Origin: Terrirubrum flagellatum
GTDB lineage: Bacteria > Pseudomonadota > Alphaproteobacteria > Rhizobiales > Beijerinckiaceae
Reading direction: 5' to 3'
DNA length: 64,000 bases
NCBI RefSeq assembly: GCF_022059845.1
Contig: NZ_CP091851.1
Location: 1,116,001 to 1,180,000, forward strand
Position numbers and translations under genes: made by a program. Positions 40,570-62,433 of the stretch are shown here, in pieces. Positions within the stretch are counted from its first letter, which is position 1. Each line of letters opens with the position of its first letter. The notes beneath the pieces were generated by a model, which saw only the letters and a program-made list of their open reading frames with translations, had not been told where the DNA came from and did no database searches.

Positions 40570-42843
40570 CTACGCCGCGGCTGATCTGATCGCTCGATCG
40601 CCGAGTTGTTCAAGCAGGAGCTCGGCCGCCTGCGGCTCGGAGAAGAGATATCCCTGCGCCAACCGGCAACCGAGCAATCTCACCTCGCGCAGATGCTCAT
40701 CGGTCTCGACGCCCTCGGCGACAACCGACACGCCGATTTCGGATGCGAGATTGACGACTGCGCGAACGATCGCGGCTGTGCCCCTGTTATCGCCAAGGCT
40801 GCTGATGAAGGATCTGTCGATCTTGATTTTGTCGAAATGGAATTTGAGGAGATAGCTGAGAGATGAATGACCGGCGCCGAAATCGTCCAACGCCAGACTC
40901 ACGCCGATCGCGCGCAGTTCCGTGAGGGCCTCGAGGGTGAACGGATCGTCTTGAAGCAGAGCGCTTTCAGTGATTTCGAGCTCAAGCAATTGCGACGGCA
41001 AGCCGGACTGCGACAGGGCGCGAATCGCCGCCGCCACAAGGCCCGGGCTGCGAAATTGCATCGGCGAGATATTAACGGCGATTTTCACGCCGGCGAGATG
41101 CTCTGTCGCCTGAGCGCATGCTTCGCGGAGCGCCCATTCTCCGAGAGGGATGATGAGGCCGCTCTCTTCGGCGATCGGAATGAATTCCGACGGAGGCACC
41201 ATGCCGAATTCAGGATGTCGCCAGCGCATAAGCGCCTCGGCGCAGACAATCGCGCCTGTTACGACGTCGACGATCGGTTGAAATGCGATCGACAACTCCC
41301 CGCGCGCCAGCGCCGTGCGAAGGTCGGCTTCGAGGCGCCGTCGTTGCTGAAGGCTCGCGCTCATCTCATCGTTGTAGATGGCGTACGGCCAGGATCCCTT
41401 TGTGCGCGCCGCGAAGAGTGCGGCGTTGGCGTTACGCAATAATTCGTCGCTGGACGCGCCATGGTGCGGCGCGAACGCGATGCCGACGCTGACGCGAACC
41501 GCGACGCGCTGGCGGCGGATCCGGAACGGCCGCGACAGATTATCGATCGTCCGCTCGCAGCGCTGCAGCACTTCGCTGCGCGTGCGACTGTCCCGGAGGA
41601 CAGCGGCGAAGACGTCGCCGCCGAGACGCGCCACGAAAGGCTCCGACCCGAGGCTGCGCCGGATTCGCCGCGCGGCCAGGCGCAACAGATCGTCGCCGGC
41701 GGCGTGGCCAAGCGAATCGTTCACTTCCTTGAAGCGACCGAGATCGATGACCAGCAGCGCCGTCATCTGTTCGCCAACCGCCAGAAGCGTGGCGTCCAGC
41801 GCATGCTGAAAAGCGATGCGATTCGCGACGCCGGTCAGCGCGTCGTGATGCGCGAGATGGGCGAGATGTTCCTCCGCGCGCCGACGTTCAGTCACGTCGA
41901 CGACCGCGCCTTCATAAAAGAGCGGGACGCCATTGGCGTCGCGTACGAGCCAGGCGGTTTCCGAGACCCAGATCTTTTCGCGCGTCTTGTAGCGATGAAC
42001 CTGGGAGATGAATTCCGTGACGACGCCGTTCTCGTCGACGAGTCCTCGAAACGCCTCGCGGCGACTGGGATCGGCGTACCACTCAGCCCCGATGTCGGAG
42101 ACGGTGGCGAGAAGCTCCGCTTCGGTCTCGAAGCCGTTCAGCCGCGCAAGCGCGGGATTCGCGCGCAGCAACTTTCCGTCAAAGGTCGTGCGGTAGATGC
42201 CGATCGCCGCATTCTCGAACAGGCTGTGATATTCGGCTTCGGCCTGCCGGAGAGCGTCCTCGCGCGCGCGCAGGGCGGTGATATCGGAGAAGGTGCGCAC
42301 ACAACCGCCGTCGGGGAGGCTCACGGTGCGGACCTCGATGACCGTTCCGTTCGGGCGCTTGCGCTCGTAGCGCGGCAGGTCGGCGTATGAAGTCCGCGCC
42401 TTCGCGAAAGCCTTGACCTCATCGCTGGCGCCGTCGAATTCACCGTTTCGGAGCTGATATTCGACGATCTGGTCGGAGGTGAGGTTTTGCTCCATCAGCT
42501 CCGGGGGCAGCCCCAGCAGTTCGATCGTCCTGCGATTATAGATCGGGATGTTGCCTTCGGCGTCGAGCATGGCGATGCCTTGCTCGATGTTGTCCAGGGT
42601 GGTCGCCATGGTCCCGCGCAGCTTCGCCATTTCGGCGGCGCTTTGGGCCAGATCCTGAGCCAGCCTGCGGTTGCGCTCTTCCAGCGTCGCGGCGTCGACA
42701 TCAAGCCGGTCGAGCTCTTCCTCGGCGCGCGCATAGGTGGCGCTGATCAGGGCGCCCAGCTTTTCAAGATCGGTCTCGCCGTTCGGACCGACGGCCTTGG
42801 CGAGCTGTCTCAGCCAGAGCTCATGCAGGGCGGCCTCCGACAT
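40570..42843 (-). CDS. PAS-GGDEF-EAL cyclic-di-GMP signalling protein
   Basis: The 757-residue protein has an N-terminal coiled coil (about 30-75), two PAS domains (about 70-190 and 190-330), a GGDEF domain (about 330-490) and an EAL domain (about 500-750). The synthase signature is changed to GGDVF (VARLGGDVFAAVL), so that half is probably inactive. The EAL half keeps EALMRW, NISPMQF, LDDFGAG and KIDRSFI, so it should hydrolyse cyclic-di-GMP. The start is ATG 42843 (MSEAALHELWLRQLA). It is a soluble, probably redox- or ligand-sensing protein. It is divergent from rplJ. Confidence 0.88.
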   Translation of the reverse strand: MSEAALHELWLRQLAKAVGPNGETDLEKLGALISATYARAEEELDRLDVDAATLEERNRRLAQDLAQSAAEMAKLRGTMATTLDNIEQGIAMLDAEGNIPIYNRRTIELLGLPPELMEQNLTSDQIVEYQLRNGEFDGASDEVKAFAKARTSYADLPRYERKRPNGTVIEVRTVSLPDGGCVRTFSDITALRAREDALRQAEAEYHSLFENAAIGIYRTTFDGKLLRANPALARLNGFETEAELLATVSDIGAEWYADPSRREAFRGLVDENGVVTEFISQVHRYKTREKIWVSETAWLVRDANGVPLFYEGAVVDVTERRRAEEHLAHLAHHDALTGVANRIAFQHALDATLLAVGEQMTALLVIDLGRFKEVNDSLGHAAGDDLLRLAARRIRRSLGSEPFVARLGGDVFAAVLRDSRTRSEVLQRCERTIDNLSRPFRIRRQRVAVRVSVGIAFAPHHGASSDELLRNANAALFAARTKGSWPYAIYNDEMSASLQQRRRLEADLRTALARGELSIAFQPIVDVVTGAIVCAEALMRWRHPEFGMVPPSEFIPIAEESGLIIPLGEWALREACAQATEHLAGVKIAVNISPMQFRSPGLVAAAIRALSQSGLPSQLLELEITESALLQDDPFTLEALTELRAIGVSLALDDFGAGHSSLSYLLKFHFDKIKIDRSFISSLGDNRGTAAIVRAVVNLASEIGVSVVAEGVETDEHLREVRLLGCRLAQGYLFSEPQAAELLLEQLGDRAIRSAAA

Positions 42844-43480
42844 CAAACACGCCTCGCCTGGATGGCGCTGGGCGCGGAGGCGGCTGACAAGGCGATTCTT
42901 CGCCCTGATTCCGACTTTTCCACCGCCGCCCTCGTGTTTGCGCCGCACTCGCGCGCATGCCGCCGGTCGATCGCCGGCGCGAACATGACGCAAGGCAGGC
43001 ATAACCTGCGAAAGTGAATTCCGCGTTAGCGGCAGGCTTTCTGAATTTCCTTTCTACGTCAGGTATTTGCCATTATCGCGAGTAACGCTGGGGCAGTTTT
43101 CGGCGCTGGTTGGCGAGCCCGCGCCGCTGCGCCGGATATGCAAATTGGCGGCAGGGGCCCCTTGGCAACGCCGGATCATCGGAGTATGTGCCTCTGCTTC
43201 ACGGGGTGTGATCGTTCGCGCCCCGTGTTGTGTTCCGGCGTTTTATCGCCGGAGTTCGCCAGACGAGGGGTCAGCCGGGCAATTCCGCGCTCTTGTCTGT
43301 CGATGTCCTGTCCGAGACTGCAGGTGGGCGGCCTCTCCAGCGCGAGCCGGGGCGGCGACATAATGCTTCGGGAGTTTTCTCCCTCGCGCCTGCATAGATG
43401 GGGAGTGGCCGGTTTCAATCTGTGGCGCAAGCCGCGGAAAAGGCAATCGGTTCGCACCTTATGACCTGGTTCGCATGCGC
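42844..43480. other. Long intergenic region upstream of rplJ
   Basis: There is no convincing gene in these about 640 bases. A 7-bp hairpin TCCGGCG-TTTTAT-CGCCGGA lies at 43234-43253. The usual upstream neighbours rplK and rplA are absent, so the rplJ promoter must lie in this stretch. I could not pick out a single promoter. Confidence 0.5.
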
Positions 43481-43621
43481 GCATCCGTGCTCGCCGTGAT
43501 CCAGGGGGCAGGCGTATCCGTCGTCGTCCCTTGGGTCGGGCTGGAGCCGTTGGCGCCGGAACGGGTCAGGGTCGGCAAGGTGCAACCGGCGGGAATCCTC
43601 CCGCCAACCGGAGAGAGCCAA
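43481..43621 (+). promoter_or_regulatory. Likely ribosomal protein L10 leader
   Basis: The 140 nt before rplJ are structured: GGCGGGAATCCTCCCGCC is a tight hairpin (43590-43607). The neighbouring GGTCAGGGTCGGCAAGGTGC and AACCGGAGAGAGCC fit the position of the L10-binding leader that autoregulates rplJL. The call rests on position and visible hairpins only. Confidence 0.4.
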
Positions 43622-44140
43622 GTGGATCGAGCTGGAAAACGTGAGGCCGTAACGGCGCTGCACGACGTCTTCGACAAGACGGGCGTGGTCGTCGTGGCCC
43701 ACTATGCCGGCCTCACGGTCGCCGACATGCAGAAGCTGCGTCATCAGATGCGGACTGCCGGCGCCACCGTGAAGGTCGCCAAGAACAGCCTCGCCAAAAT
43801 CGCTCTTGATGGCACGGACGTCGCGTCCATCGGTTCCCTGCTGAAGGGGCCGACTTTGCTGGCCTACAGCAATGATCCGGTCGCGGCGCCCAAGGTCGCC
43901 GTCGCTTTCGCCAAGGACAATGACAAGCTTGTCATTCTCGGCGGAGCGATGGGAGCGACCGCTCTGGATGCGAACGGCGTCAAGGCGCTTGCCACGATGC
44001 CGTCGCTCGATGAACTGCGCGCCAAACTGGTCGGCCTGATCCAGGCCCCGGCCACGAAGCTCGCGCAGCTCGCAAACGCGCCGGCGGCCAAGCTCGCCCG
44101 CGTGTTCGGAGCCTATGCCAAGCAGGGCGAAGCGGCGTGA
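43622..44140 (+). CDS. rplJ: 50S ribosomal protein L10
   Basis: L10 anchors L7/L12 dimers at the GTPase stalk base of the 50S subunit. The 172 residues show the family pattern: [40 protein letters not shown] and [16 protein letters not shown] 43622 is chosen (GGAGAG upstream); the frame is open earlier but that part is leader. It is followed by rplL. L10 is expected to repress its own transcript at the leader. Confidence 0.95.
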   Translation: MDRAGKREAVTALHDVFDKTGVVVVAHYAGLTVADMQKLRHQMRTAGATVKVAKNSLAKIALDGTDVASIGSLLKGPTLLAYSNDPVAAPKVAVAFAKDNDKLVILGGAMGATALDANGVKALATMPSLDELRAKLVGLIQAPATKLAQLANAPAAKLARVFGAYAKQGEAA

Positions 44141-44195
44141 GGCCGTTTCACACCATCGAAATCGAAACCGAACACTCTATATAAGGACTTGGACA

Positions 44196-44576
44196 ATGAC
44201 GGATCTGTCGAAGATCGTTGACCAGCTCTCGAGCCTGACGGTGCTTGAGGCGGCGGAACTCGCCAAGATGCTGGAAGAGAAGTGGGGCGTGTCGGCGGCG
44301 GCTGCGGTCGCCGTGGCGGCTGGCCCGGGCGGCGGCGGCGCGGCGGCTGCGCCGGTCGAGGAGCAGACCGAGTTCACGGTCGTTCTCGCGGCTGCGGGCG
44401 ACAAGAAGATCGAGGTCATCAAGGAGGTCCGCGCGATCACCGGCCTCGGCCTCAAGGAAGCCAAAGACCTCGTCGAAGGCGCGCCGAAGCCTGTCAAGGA
44501 AGGCGTCGCCAAGGAAGAGGCCGACAAGCTCAAGGCCCAGCTCGAGAAGGCTGGCGCGAAGGTCGAGCTCAAGTGA
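44196..44576 (+). CDS. rplL: 50S ribosomal protein L7/L12
   Basis: L7/L12 forms the flexible stalk that recruits and stimulates translational GTPases. The 126 residues show the N-terminal dimerisation helix ([20 protein letters not shown]), an Ala/Gly hinge, and the C-terminal domain (EKTEFTVVL-like strand, [20 protein letters not shown]). ATG 44196 follows AGGACTTGGACA. It is 55 bp after rplJ and in the same transcript. Confidence 0.97.
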   Translation: MTDLSKIVDQLSSLTVLEAAELAKMLEEKWGVSAAAAVAVAAGPGGGGAAAAPVEEQTEFTVVLAAAGDKKIEVIKEVRAITGLGLKEAKDLVEGAPKPVKEGVAKEEADKLKAQLEKAGAKVELK

Positions 44577-44645
44577 GCCGAGCGGGCATGGCGCCCGCTT
44601 CGCTCGCTGCCGGACGGTTCCTGACCGTCCGATCAGTGTGAAACC

Positions 44646-44676
44646 GGCGGCCCCGGAGGGTTTCCTCCGGGACCGC
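44646..44676 (+). terminator. Hairpin between rplL and rpoB, likely attenuator
   Basis: GGCGG-CCCCGGAGG and CCTCCGGG-AC-CGCC form a long GC-rich stem with a GTTT loop, followed only by TCGTTGTCTTT. A partial terminator here would lower rpoBC expression relative to L7/L12, as is known in E. coli. Confidence 0.5.
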
Positions 44677-44812
44677 CTCGTTGTCTTTGCGGTTATCCGT
44701 AGCGGCGACGTGGATTGAGAGATTGAGGCGCTTGCCCGGACGGGCGCGCCGGCAGGGGCCTCAAGCGCGGGCGAGACGCGCGAGGTCCGGGCAAAGGACG
44801 AGCGAGGACGAG

Positions 44813-48937
<4,125 letters not shown>

Positions 48938-49055
48938 CGCGAGAGATTGAGAGCGGGGTCCGCGCGGCGTTGCGTCGCGCGCGGACCGATAAAGGAACCA
49001 ACTGCCGGCCGTCGCGAATGCGCATCGCAGACGGCGCTGGCGTGAGGAGAGAGCG

Positions 49056-53270
<4,215 letters not shown>

Positions 53271-53295
53271 TCGGACCCTTTAAGGGAATCATCGA

Positions 53296-53319
53296 AAGGC
53301 CGCCGCGAGGCGGCCTTTT
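53296..53319 (+). terminator. Intrinsic terminator after rpoC
   Basis: AAGGCCGCC-GCGA-GGCGGCCTTTT is a perfect stem with a T-run, 25 bp after the rpoC stop. It ends the rplJL-rpoBC unit. Confidence 0.85.
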
Positions 53320-53750
53320 CCTTTGGTGGAATCGACCAGATTCGCCGGAATCAGGGCCCTCGCGGCGGAATTGGAGCCGGCGCGGCCGGATTTCGGCTCA
53401 AATCCCTGCGAAGATAGTCAAAATGCCGGATTTTCAGGCCGTTCCGGCTGTTGACGGCCTGTTAAAGCTGAGTCATAAGCCCCGCCACATCGGCAGGCGG
53501 TTGGCTGTGCTGTTCCCTCAGGGATTCCCGAGGGACCCACCCGGTCAAGACGCTGCCGCGACTAGCTTCGACAGATCCGGTTCTCTTTTGAGCGGGATCA
53601 GCCGCGCATGAACGTCCCACCCGGGGCGGTCCTCTGCAAGCGCAGCGCGCCCGGGCGATAGCCTATGGCGCGTGTTTGTTTTGCGCGCACGGAATGTTGA
53701 AGCGCGGCGCGGGCCGATCAGGTGATTGGAACGAGCGAAAAAGGCGAGAG
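53320..53750. other. Intergenic region before rpsL
   Basis: No gene is supported. It should hold the promoter of the rpsL-rpsG-fusA-tuf operon; TTGTTT near 53678 is a weak -35 candidate only. Confidence 0.4.
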
Positions 53751-54685
<935 letters not shown>

Positions 54686-54718
54686 CAGCGGCGCAACTCA
54701 CGAATTTCGAGCACGATC

Positions 54719-56794
54719 ATGGCCCGCACGCACGCGATCACCGACTACCGAAATTTCGGCATCATGGCGCATATCGACGCCGGCAAGACGACGACGACCG
54801 AGCGCGTGCTGTATTACACGGGCAAGTCGCACAAGATCGGCGAAGTCCATGACGGCGCCGCCACCATGGACTTCATGGAGCAGGAGCAGGAGCGCGGCAT
54901 CACGATCACGTCGGCTGCGACGACCGCTTTCTGGAAGGGTAAGCGCCTCAACATCATCGACACCCCCGGCCACGTCGATTTCACCATCGAAGTCGAGCGT
55001 TCGCTGCGCGTGCTCGACGGCGCGGTATGCGTGCTCGACTCCAACCAGGGCGTCGAGCCTCAGACCGAAACGGTCTGGCGTCAGGGCGACAAGTACAAGG
55101 TTCCGCGCATCGTCTTCTGTAACAAGATGGACAAGACGGGCGCCGATTTTTATCAGTGCCTCGACGACATCAAGAAGCGCCTTGGCGCGAAGCCGGTTCC
55201 GATCCAGCTTCCGATCGGCGCCGAGTCCGATTTCAAGGGCATCATCGACCTCGTCCGCATGAAGGCGGTGGTGTGGTCGGGCGAGGCGCTCGGCGCCGAA
55301 TTCGACGAGAACGCCGAGATCCCGGCCGACCTCGTTGAGAAAGCCAACGAATACCGCGCTGCACTGATCGAAGCCGCCGTCGAGCTCGACGACGCCGCGA
55401 TGGAAGCCTATCTCGAGGGCAAGGAAACCAGCGAAGAGACGCTGAAGACGCTGATCCGCAAAGCGGTTCTCACCGGCGCCTTCTACCCCGTGCTCGCCGG
55501 CTCCGCCTTCAAGAACAAGGGCGTTCAGCCGCTGCTCGACGCCGTCGTTGATTATCTCCCGTCTCCGATCGATCGTGGCGCGATCAAGGGCATCGACTAC
55601 AAGACCGGCGAAGAGACCTCGCGCGCGCCGACCGACGATGCGCCGCTGTCGCTGCTCGGTTTCAAGATCATGGACGACCAGTATGGCGTCCTGACCTTCT
55701 GCCGCATCTATTCCGGCAAGCTCGAGAAGGGCATGGGCCTGCTCAACTCGACCCGTGAGAAGAACGAACGCGTCGGCCGCATGCTGCTGATGCATGCGAA
55801 CAACCGTGAGGAAATCTCGGAAGCCTATGCCGGCGACATCGTCGCGCTGGTTGGCCTGAAAGACACCCGCACCGGCGACACGCTCTGCGACCCACAGAAG
55901 GCCGTGATCCTCGAGAAGATGGAGTTCCCGGAACCTGTCATCGAGATGAAGGTCGAGCCGAAGACGAAGAACGACCAGGAGAAGATGGCGCTCGCGCTCA
56001 TCAAGCTCGCGTCGGAGGATCCGTCGTTCCGCGTCACGACGGACTCAGAGTCGGGCGAGACGATCATCAAGGGCATGGGCGAGCTGCATCTCGACATCAA
56101 GGTCGACATCCTGCGCCGCACGCACAAGGTGGAAGTGAATGTTGGCGCGCCGCAGGTGGCGTTCCGCGAGCGGATCGGCCGTCGCGTCGAGAAGGACTAC
56201 ACCCACAAGAAGCAGTCGGGCGGTACGGGCCAGTTCGCGCGCGTGAAGTTCATCGTCGAGCCGAACGAAGCCGGCAAGGGCTATGAGTTCGAGTCGAAGA
56301 TCGTCGGCGGCTCGGTGCCGAAGGAATACATCCCCGGCGTCGAAAAGGGCCTCAACTCGGTGCTCGGCGCTGGCGTGATCGCCGGCTTCCCGGTCGTCGA
56401 TCTCAAGGTCACGCTGATCGACGGCGCCTACCACGAAGTCGACTCCTCGGCGCTGGCGTTCGAAATCGCGGCGCGCGCGGGTCTTCGCGAGGCGCTGCAG
56501 GAAGGCAAGTGCGTCCTGCTCGAGCCGATCATGAAGGTCGAGGTGGTGACGCCGGAAGAATACACCGGCTCCGTCATCGGCGATCTCAACTCCCGCCGCG
56601 GCCAGATCCAGGGTCAGGACATGCGCGGCAATGCGGTCGTCGTGAATGCGATGGTGCCGCTGATGAACATGTTCGGTTACGTGAGCAACCTCCGGTCGTT
56701 CACGCAGGGCCGGGCCAGCTACACGATGCAGTTCGATCACTACGCTCAGGCGCCGAACAACGTCGTCACCGAAATTCAGGCCAAGTCGGCCTGA
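54719..56794 (+). CDS. fusA: Elongation factor G
   Basis: EF-G is the GTPase that drives translocation. The 691 residues have G1 [16 protein letters not shown]2 RGITITSA, G3 DTPGHVDF and G4 NKMDKTGAD, then domains II-V ending in [20 protein letters not shown]. The protein is full length. It lies between rpsG and tuf in the str operon. Confidence 0.98.
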   Translation: MARTHAITDYRNFGIMAHIDAGKTTTTERVLYYTGKSHKIGEVHDGAATMDFMEQEQERGITITSAATTAFWKGKRLNIIDTPGHVDFTIEVERSLRVLDGAVCVLDSNQGVEPQTETVWRQGDKYKVPRIVFCNKMDKTGADFYQCLDDIKKRLGAKPVPIQLPIGAESDFKGIIDLVRMKAVVWSGEALGAEFDENAEIPADLVEKANEYRAALIEAAVELDDAAMEAYLEGKETSEETLKTLIRKAVLTGAFYPVLAGSAFKNKGVQPLLDAVVDYLPSPIDRGAIKGIDYKTGEETSRAPTDDAPLSLLGFKIMDDQYGVLTFCRIYSGKLEKGMGLLNSTREKNERVGRMLLMHANNREEISEAYAGDIVALVGLKDTRTGDTLCDPQKAVILEKMEFPEPVIEMKVEPKTKNDQEKMALALIKLASEDPSFRVTTDSESGETIIKGMGELHLDIKVDILRRTHKVEVNVGAPQVAFRERIGRRVEKDYTHKKQSGGTGQFARVKFIVEPNEAGKGYEFESKIVGGSVPKEYIPGVEKGLNSVLGAGVIAGFPVVDLKVTLIDGAYHEVDSSALAFEIAARAGLREALQEGKCVLLEPIMKVEVVTPEEYTGSVIGDLNSRRGQIQGQDMRGNAVVVNAMVPLMNMFGYVSNLRSFTQGRASYTMQFDHYAQAPNNVVTEIQAKSA

Positions 56795-56850
56795 TCTTTC
56801 ACCACTTAGGTTCCAAACGCGCGTCGCGCACACGTTGATGGAGGGCCACG

Positions 56851-58041
<1,191 letters not shown>

Positions 58042-58053
58042 TCATTGGAATTG

Positions 58054-58084
58054 TCCGGCGCGACGCACGCTGTGTCGCGCCGGA
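58054..58084 (+). terminator. Hairpin between tuf and rpsJ
   Basis: TCCGGCGCGAC (58054-58064) pairs perfectly with GTCGCGCCGGA (58074-58084). TATGTTTG follows, so it may be a weak terminator or S10 leader element. Confidence 0.5.
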
Positions 58085-58117
58085 TATGTTTGACACGGCA
58101 GTGAAGGGCGGAAAGCC

Positions 58118-58426
<309 letters not shown>

Positions 58427-58485
58427 TCGGGCTCCTCTCACGGAAGAGCCCTCGTTTTAACGAACGCCGGAAGGATCTAAGAGCC

Positions 58486-59193
58486 ATGCGCTCAGGCGTC
58501 ATCGCACAGAAGGTCGGAATGACCCGCGTCTTCACGGACGGCGGCATTCATGTGCCTGTGACGGTGCTCAAGCTCGACAACTGCCAGGTTGTCGCGCACC
58601 GCACCAAGGAAAAGAACGGCTACATCGCGCTGCAGCTCGGCGCCGGCAAGGCCAAGGTCAAGAACGTCGCCAAGGCGGATCGCGGCCACTTCGCCGTCGC
58701 CAAGGTCGAGCCGAAGATGAAGCTCGCGGAATTCCGCGTCGACGAGAAGCATCTGATCCCGGTCGGGGCGCAGATCACCGCCGACCACTTCATCGCCGGC
58801 CAGTTCGTCGACGTGTCGGGCACCTCGACCGGCAAGGGCTTCGCGGGCGGCATGAAGCGCTGGAATTTCCGCGGTCTGCGCGCCACGCACGGCGTGTCGG
58901 TGTCGCACCGTTCGATCGGTTCGACCGGCGGCCGTCAGGACCCGGGCAAGACTTTCAAGAACCAGAAGATGCCGGGCCATCTCGGCGCCGAGCGCGTGAC
59001 GACGCAGAATCTGCGCGTCGTGCAGACTGATCCTTCGCGCGGGCTGATCCTGATCGAAGGCGCGGTTCCCGGCGTCAAGGGCGGCTGGATCCATGTGCGC
59101 GACGCGGTCAAGCGCGCGCTGCCGAAGGATGCGCCGTCGCCTGGCAAGTTCACCATGCCGGAAGCTGAAGCTGCTGGCGGGGAGGCGAAGTAA
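58486..59193 (+). CDS. rplC: 50S ribosomal protein L3
   Basis: L3 binds near the peptidyl transferase centre and starts 50S assembly. The 235 residues start [20 protein letters not shown] and include the extension loop [20 protein letters not shown] and [20 protein letters not shown]. It overlaps rplD by one base (TAATG). Confidence 0.97.
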   Translation: MRSGVIAQKVGMTRVFTDGGIHVPVTVLKLDNCQVVAHRTKEKNGYIALQLGAGKAKVKNVAKADRGHFAVAKVEPKMKLAEFRVDEKHLIPVGAQITADHFIAGQFVDVSGTSTGKGFAGGMKRWNFRGLRATHGVSVSHRSIGSTGGRQDPGKTFKNQKMPGHLGAERVTTQNLRVVQTDPSRGLILIEGAVPGVKGGWIHVRDAVKRALPKDAPSPGKFTMPEAEAAGGEAK

Positions 59194-59813
59194 TGAAACT
59201 CGACGTCACCACGCTCGACGGCGCCAAGTCGGGTTCGATCGATCTCAATGACGAGATCTTCGGCCTCGATCCGCGCGCCGACATCCTGCACCGCGTCGTG
59301 CGCTGGCAACTCGCCAAGCGCCAGCGCGGCACGCACGAGACGCTCGGCCGCTCGGACATCGATCGCACGAAGCACAAGCTCTATCGCCAGAAGGGCACCG
59401 GCGGCGCGCGTCACGGCGCGGCGTCTGCGCCGCAGTTCCGCGGCGGCGGCCGCTCCTTCGGTCCGGTCACGCGCAGCCATGCGCATGATCTGCCGAAGAA
59501 AGTGCGCGCTCTCGGCTTGAAGCATGCGCTCTCGGCCAAGGCTAAGTCCGCGACCCTGATCGTCGTCGACGACATCAGCGCGAAGGAAGCCAAGACGAAG
59601 GCGGTGCTCGCCCAGTTCGGCAAGCTCGGCCTGAAGAGCGCGCTGATCATCGGCGGCGCCGAGATCGACAAGAACTTCGGTCTCGCCGCCCGCAATATCC
59701 ATTCCGTCGACGTGCTGCCCGTGCAGGGCATCAATGTCTACGACATCATGCGCCGCGACACGCTCGTGTTGACGAAGGCCGCGATTGATGCGCTGGAGGC
59801 GCGCTTCAAATGA
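59193..59813 (+). CDS. rplD: 50S ribosomal protein L4
   Basis: L4 lines the exit tunnel and in enterobacteria represses the S10 operon. The 206 residues include the tunnel loop ([20 protein letters not shown]) and [20 protein letters not shown]. The start overlaps rplC, and the stop overlaps the rplW start (ATGA, 59810-59813). Confidence 0.97.
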   Translation: MKLDVTTLDGAKSGSIDLNDEIFGLDPRADILHRVVRWQLAKRQRGTHETLGRSDIDRTKHKLYRQKGTGGARHGAASAPQFRGGGRSFGPVTRSHAHDLPKKVRALGLKHALSAKAKSATLIVVDDISAKEAKTKAVLAQFGKLGLKSALIIGGAEIDKNFGLAARNIHSVDVLPVQGINVYDIMRRDTLVLTKAAIDALEARFK

Positions 59814-60106
59814 GCACCGATCCGCGCCACTACGACGTCATCGTCAGCCCCGTGATCACGGAAAAGGCGACGGCGCTGTCGGAACAGAACAAGGTCGTAT
59901 TCAAGGTCGCGAAGAGCGCCACCAAGCCGCAGATCAAGGCGGCGGTGGAGAAGCTCTTCAACGTCAAGGTGACCGCCGTGAACACGCTCGTCACCAAGGG
60001 CAAAGTGAAAGCCTTCCGGGGCACGTTTGGCCAGCGTTCGGACGTCAAGAAAGCGGTCGTGACCCTCGACGAGGGTTCGCGCATCGACGTGACGACCGGG
60101 CTCTGA
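59810..60106 (+). CDS. rplW: 50S ribosomal protein L23
   Basis: L23 lies at the tunnel exit and docks SRP and trigger factor. The 98 residues show [20 protein letters not shown] and [20 protein letters not shown]. It is coupled to rplD by a 4-bp overlap. Confidence 0.97.
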   Translation: MSTDPRHYDVIVSPVITEKATALSEQNKVVFKVAKSATKPQIKAAVEKLFNVKVTAVNTLVTKGKVKAFRGTFGQRSDVKKAVVTLDEGSRIDVTTGL

Positions 60107-60123
60107 GGAACTGAGGTCTCGCC

Positions 60124-60960
60124 ATGGCGCTCAAGAAATTCAAACCGACGACGCCGAGCCTTCGCCAGCTCGTCCTCGTCGACCGCAGCGAGCTCTACAA
60201 GGGCAAGCCGGTCAAGACGCTGACCGAGGGCCGCGCGTCCACGGGCGGCCGCAACAATCTCGGCCGCGTCACCACGCGGTTCCGCGGCGGCGGCCACAAG
60301 CAGTCCTACCGCATCGTCGACTTCAAGCGTCGCGGTAAGGAAGGCGTGCCGGCGACCGTCGAGCGGCTCGAATATGATCCGAACCGCACCGCGTTTATCG
60401 CGCTGGTGAAGTATCAGGACGGCGATCTCGCCTACATCCTGGCGCCGCAGCGCCTCGCCGCCGGCGACACGGTCGTCGCGGGCGAGCAGGTCGACATCAA
60501 GCCGGGCAATGCGATGCCGCTCGGATCGATGCCGGTCGGGACGATCGTCCACAACATCGAGCTGAAGATCGGCAAGGGCGGCGCGATGGCGCGCTCGGCG
60601 GGCGCCTATGCGCAACTCGTCGGCCGCGACCAGGGCTACTGCATCATCCGCCTGAGCTCGGGCGAGCAGCGTCTCGTCCATTCGCAGTGCTATGCGACGG
60701 TCGGCGCGGTCTCGAATCCGGACCACATGAACATCTCGATCGGCAAGGCCGGTCGCAACCGTTGGCTTGGCTTCCGTTCGCACAACCGCGGCACGTCGAT
60801 GAACCCGGTCGACCATCCGCACGGCGGCGGCGAAGGCCGCACGTCCGGCGGCCGTCACCCGGTGACGCCGTGGGGCAAGCCGACCAAGGGCAAGAAAACG
60901 CGCTCCAACAAGCGCACCGACACGTTCATCGTGTCGAGCCGTCACAAGAAGAAAAAGTGA
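60124..60960 (+). CDS. rplB: 50S ribosomal protein L2
   Basis: L2 is the conserved 23S-binding protein near the peptidyl transferase centre. The 278 residues include [20 protein letters not shown] and the [20 protein letters not shown]-like motif (here [20 protein letters not shown]). The basic tail ends RHKKKK. It lies in the S10 operon. Confidence 0.98.
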   Translation: MALKKFKPTTPSLRQLVLVDRSELYKGKPVKTLTEGRASTGGRNNLGRVTTRFRGGGHKQSYRIVDFKRRGKEGVPATVERLEYDPNRTAFIALVKYQDGDLAYILAPQRLAAGDTVVAGEQVDIKPGNAMPLGSMPVGTIVHNIELKIGKGGAMARSAGAYAQLVGRDQGYCIIRLSSGEQRLVHSQCYATVGAVSNPDHMNISIGKAGRNRWLGFRSHNRGTSMNPVDHPHGGGEGRTSGGRHPVTPWGKPTKGKKTRSNKRTDTFIVSSRHKKKK

Positions 60961-60970
60961 GGCTGGTGAT

Positions 60971-61252
60971 ATGACCCGCTCTGTCTGGAAAGGTCCGTTC
61001 GTCGACGGATACCTCCTGAAGAAGGCCGATACGTCCCGTTCGTCGGGTCGGTCCGAGGTGATCAAGATCTGGAGCCGCCGCTCCACGATCCTGCCGCAGT
61101 TCGTCGGACTGACGTTCGGCGTCCACAACGGCCAGAAGCATGTTCCGGTTCTCGTGTCCGAGGAAATGGTGGGGCACAAGTTCGGCGAGTTCTCGCCGAC
61201 GCGCACCTTCCATGGTCACTCGTCGGACAAGAAAGCCAAGAAGTCGAAGTGA
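60971..61252 (+). CDS. rpsS: 30S ribosomal protein S19
   Basis: S19 sits in the 30S head with S13. The 93 residues start [20 protein letters not shown] and include [20 protein letters not shown] and [20 protein letters not shown]. It lies 10 bp after rplB. Confidence 0.97.
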   Translation: MTRSVWKGPFVDGYLLKKADTSRSSGRSEVIKIWSRRSTILPQFVGLTFGVHNGQKHVPVLVSEEMVGHKFGEFSPTRTFHGHSSDKKAKKSK

Positions 61253-61259
61253 GGGAGCC

Positions 61260-61655
61260 ATGAGCAAGCCAAAGACTCCCCGCCAGCTGAGCGAAACCGA
61301 AGCCAAGGCCGAAGCGCGCAATCTGCGCGTCTCGCCGCAGAAGCTCAACCTCGTCGCGCAGCTCATTCGCGGCAAGAAGGTTGCGACCGCGCTCGCCGAT
61401 CTCGAATTCTCGCGCAAGCGCATCGCCAAGGACGTGAAGAAGTGCCTGGAGAGCGCGATTGCGAACGCCGAAAACAACCATGAGCTCGATGTCGACGATC
61501 TCGTCGTCAAGGAAGCCCATGTCGGCAAGTCGATCGTGATGAAGCGCTTCCACGCGCGCGCCCGCGGCCGCGCCGGCCGGATTGCGAAGTTCTTCTCGAA
61601 CATCACGATCGTCGTGCGCGAAGTCGAAGAAGAAAAAGCCAAGAAGGCGGCTTGA
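61260..61655 (+). CDS. rplV: 50S ribosomal protein L22
   Basis: L22 lines the exit tunnel opposite L4. The 131 residues from ATG 61260 ([20 protein letters not shown]) include [20 protein letters not shown] and the hairpin [29 protein letters not shown] precedes the start; the frame is open further upstream inside rpsS but that part is not coding. Confidence 0.95.
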   Translation: MSKPKTPRQLSETEAKAEARNLRVSPQKLNLVAQLIRGKKVATALADLEFSRKRIAKDVKKCLESAIANAENNHELDVDDLVVKEAHVGKSIVMKRFHARARGRAGRIAKFFSNITIVVREVEEEKAKKAA

Positions 61656-61666
61656 GGAGCTGAACG

Positions 61667-62422
61667 ATGGGTCAGAAAGTCAATCCGACCGGGTTTCGCC
61701 TCGGCATCAACCGCACCTGGGATTCGCGCTGGTACGCGAACAAGGGCGATTACGCCAAGCTGCTCCATGAGGATTTCGCGATCCGCAAGGCCCTGATGAA
61801 GGACCTGAAGCAGGCGGCCGTGTCGAAGATCATCATCGAGCGCCCGCACAAGAAGTGCCGCGTGTCGATCCTGTCGGCGCGTCCGGGCGTCGTCATCGGC
61901 AAGAAGGGCGCTGACATCGACAAGCTGCGCAAGCAGGTTGCGAAGATGACCGGCTCGGAAGTCGCGCTGAACATCATCGAGGTGCGCAAGCCCGAGATCG
62001 ATGCGACGCTCGTCGCCGAGTCGATCGCGCAGCAGCTCGAGCGCCGCGTCGCGTTCCGTCGCGCCATGAAGCGCGCCGTGCAGTCGGCGATGCGTCTCGG
62101 CGCGGAAGGCATCCGCATCAACTGCTCCGGCCGTCTTGGCGGCGCCGAGATCGCGCGCCTTGAGTGGTATCGCGAAGGCCGCGTGCCGCTGCATACGCTG
62201 CGCGGCGACGTCGATTACGGCGTGGCGACGGCGTTCACGACCTACGGCACCTGCGGCGTGAAGGTCTGGATCTTCAAGGGCGAAATCCTTGAGCATGATC
62301 CGATGGCGCAGGACAAGAAGCAGGCCGAAGAGAGCCAGCGCTCGGGCGGCCGTCGCGAGATGGGCGAACGCGAAGGCCGTGACGGCCGTGATCGCGACCG
62401 CGGCGATCGCGGCCGCGGCTAA
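61667..62422 (+). CDS. rpsC: 30S ribosomal protein S3
   Basis: S3 is at the mRNA entry channel. The 251 residues include the KH domain ([20 protein letters not shown]) and the second domain ending in [20 protein letters not shown]. The C-terminal about 35 residues are a repetitive Arg/Gly/Asp/Glu tail ([15 protein letters not shown]), a variable extension in this protein. Confidence 0.97.
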   Translation: MGQKVNPTGFRLGINRTWDSRWYANKGDYAKLLHEDFAIRKALMKDLKQAAVSKIIIERPHKKCRVSILSARPGVVIGKKGADIDKLRKQVAKMTGSEVALNIIEVRKPEIDATLVAESIAQQLERRVAFRRAMKRAVQSAMRLGAEGIRINCSGRLGGAEIARLEWYREGRVPLHTLRGDVDYGVATAFTTYGTCGVKVWIFKGEILEHDPMAQDKKQAEESQRSGGRREMGEREGRDGRDRDRGDRGRG

Positions 62423-62433
62423 GGAACAGCACG

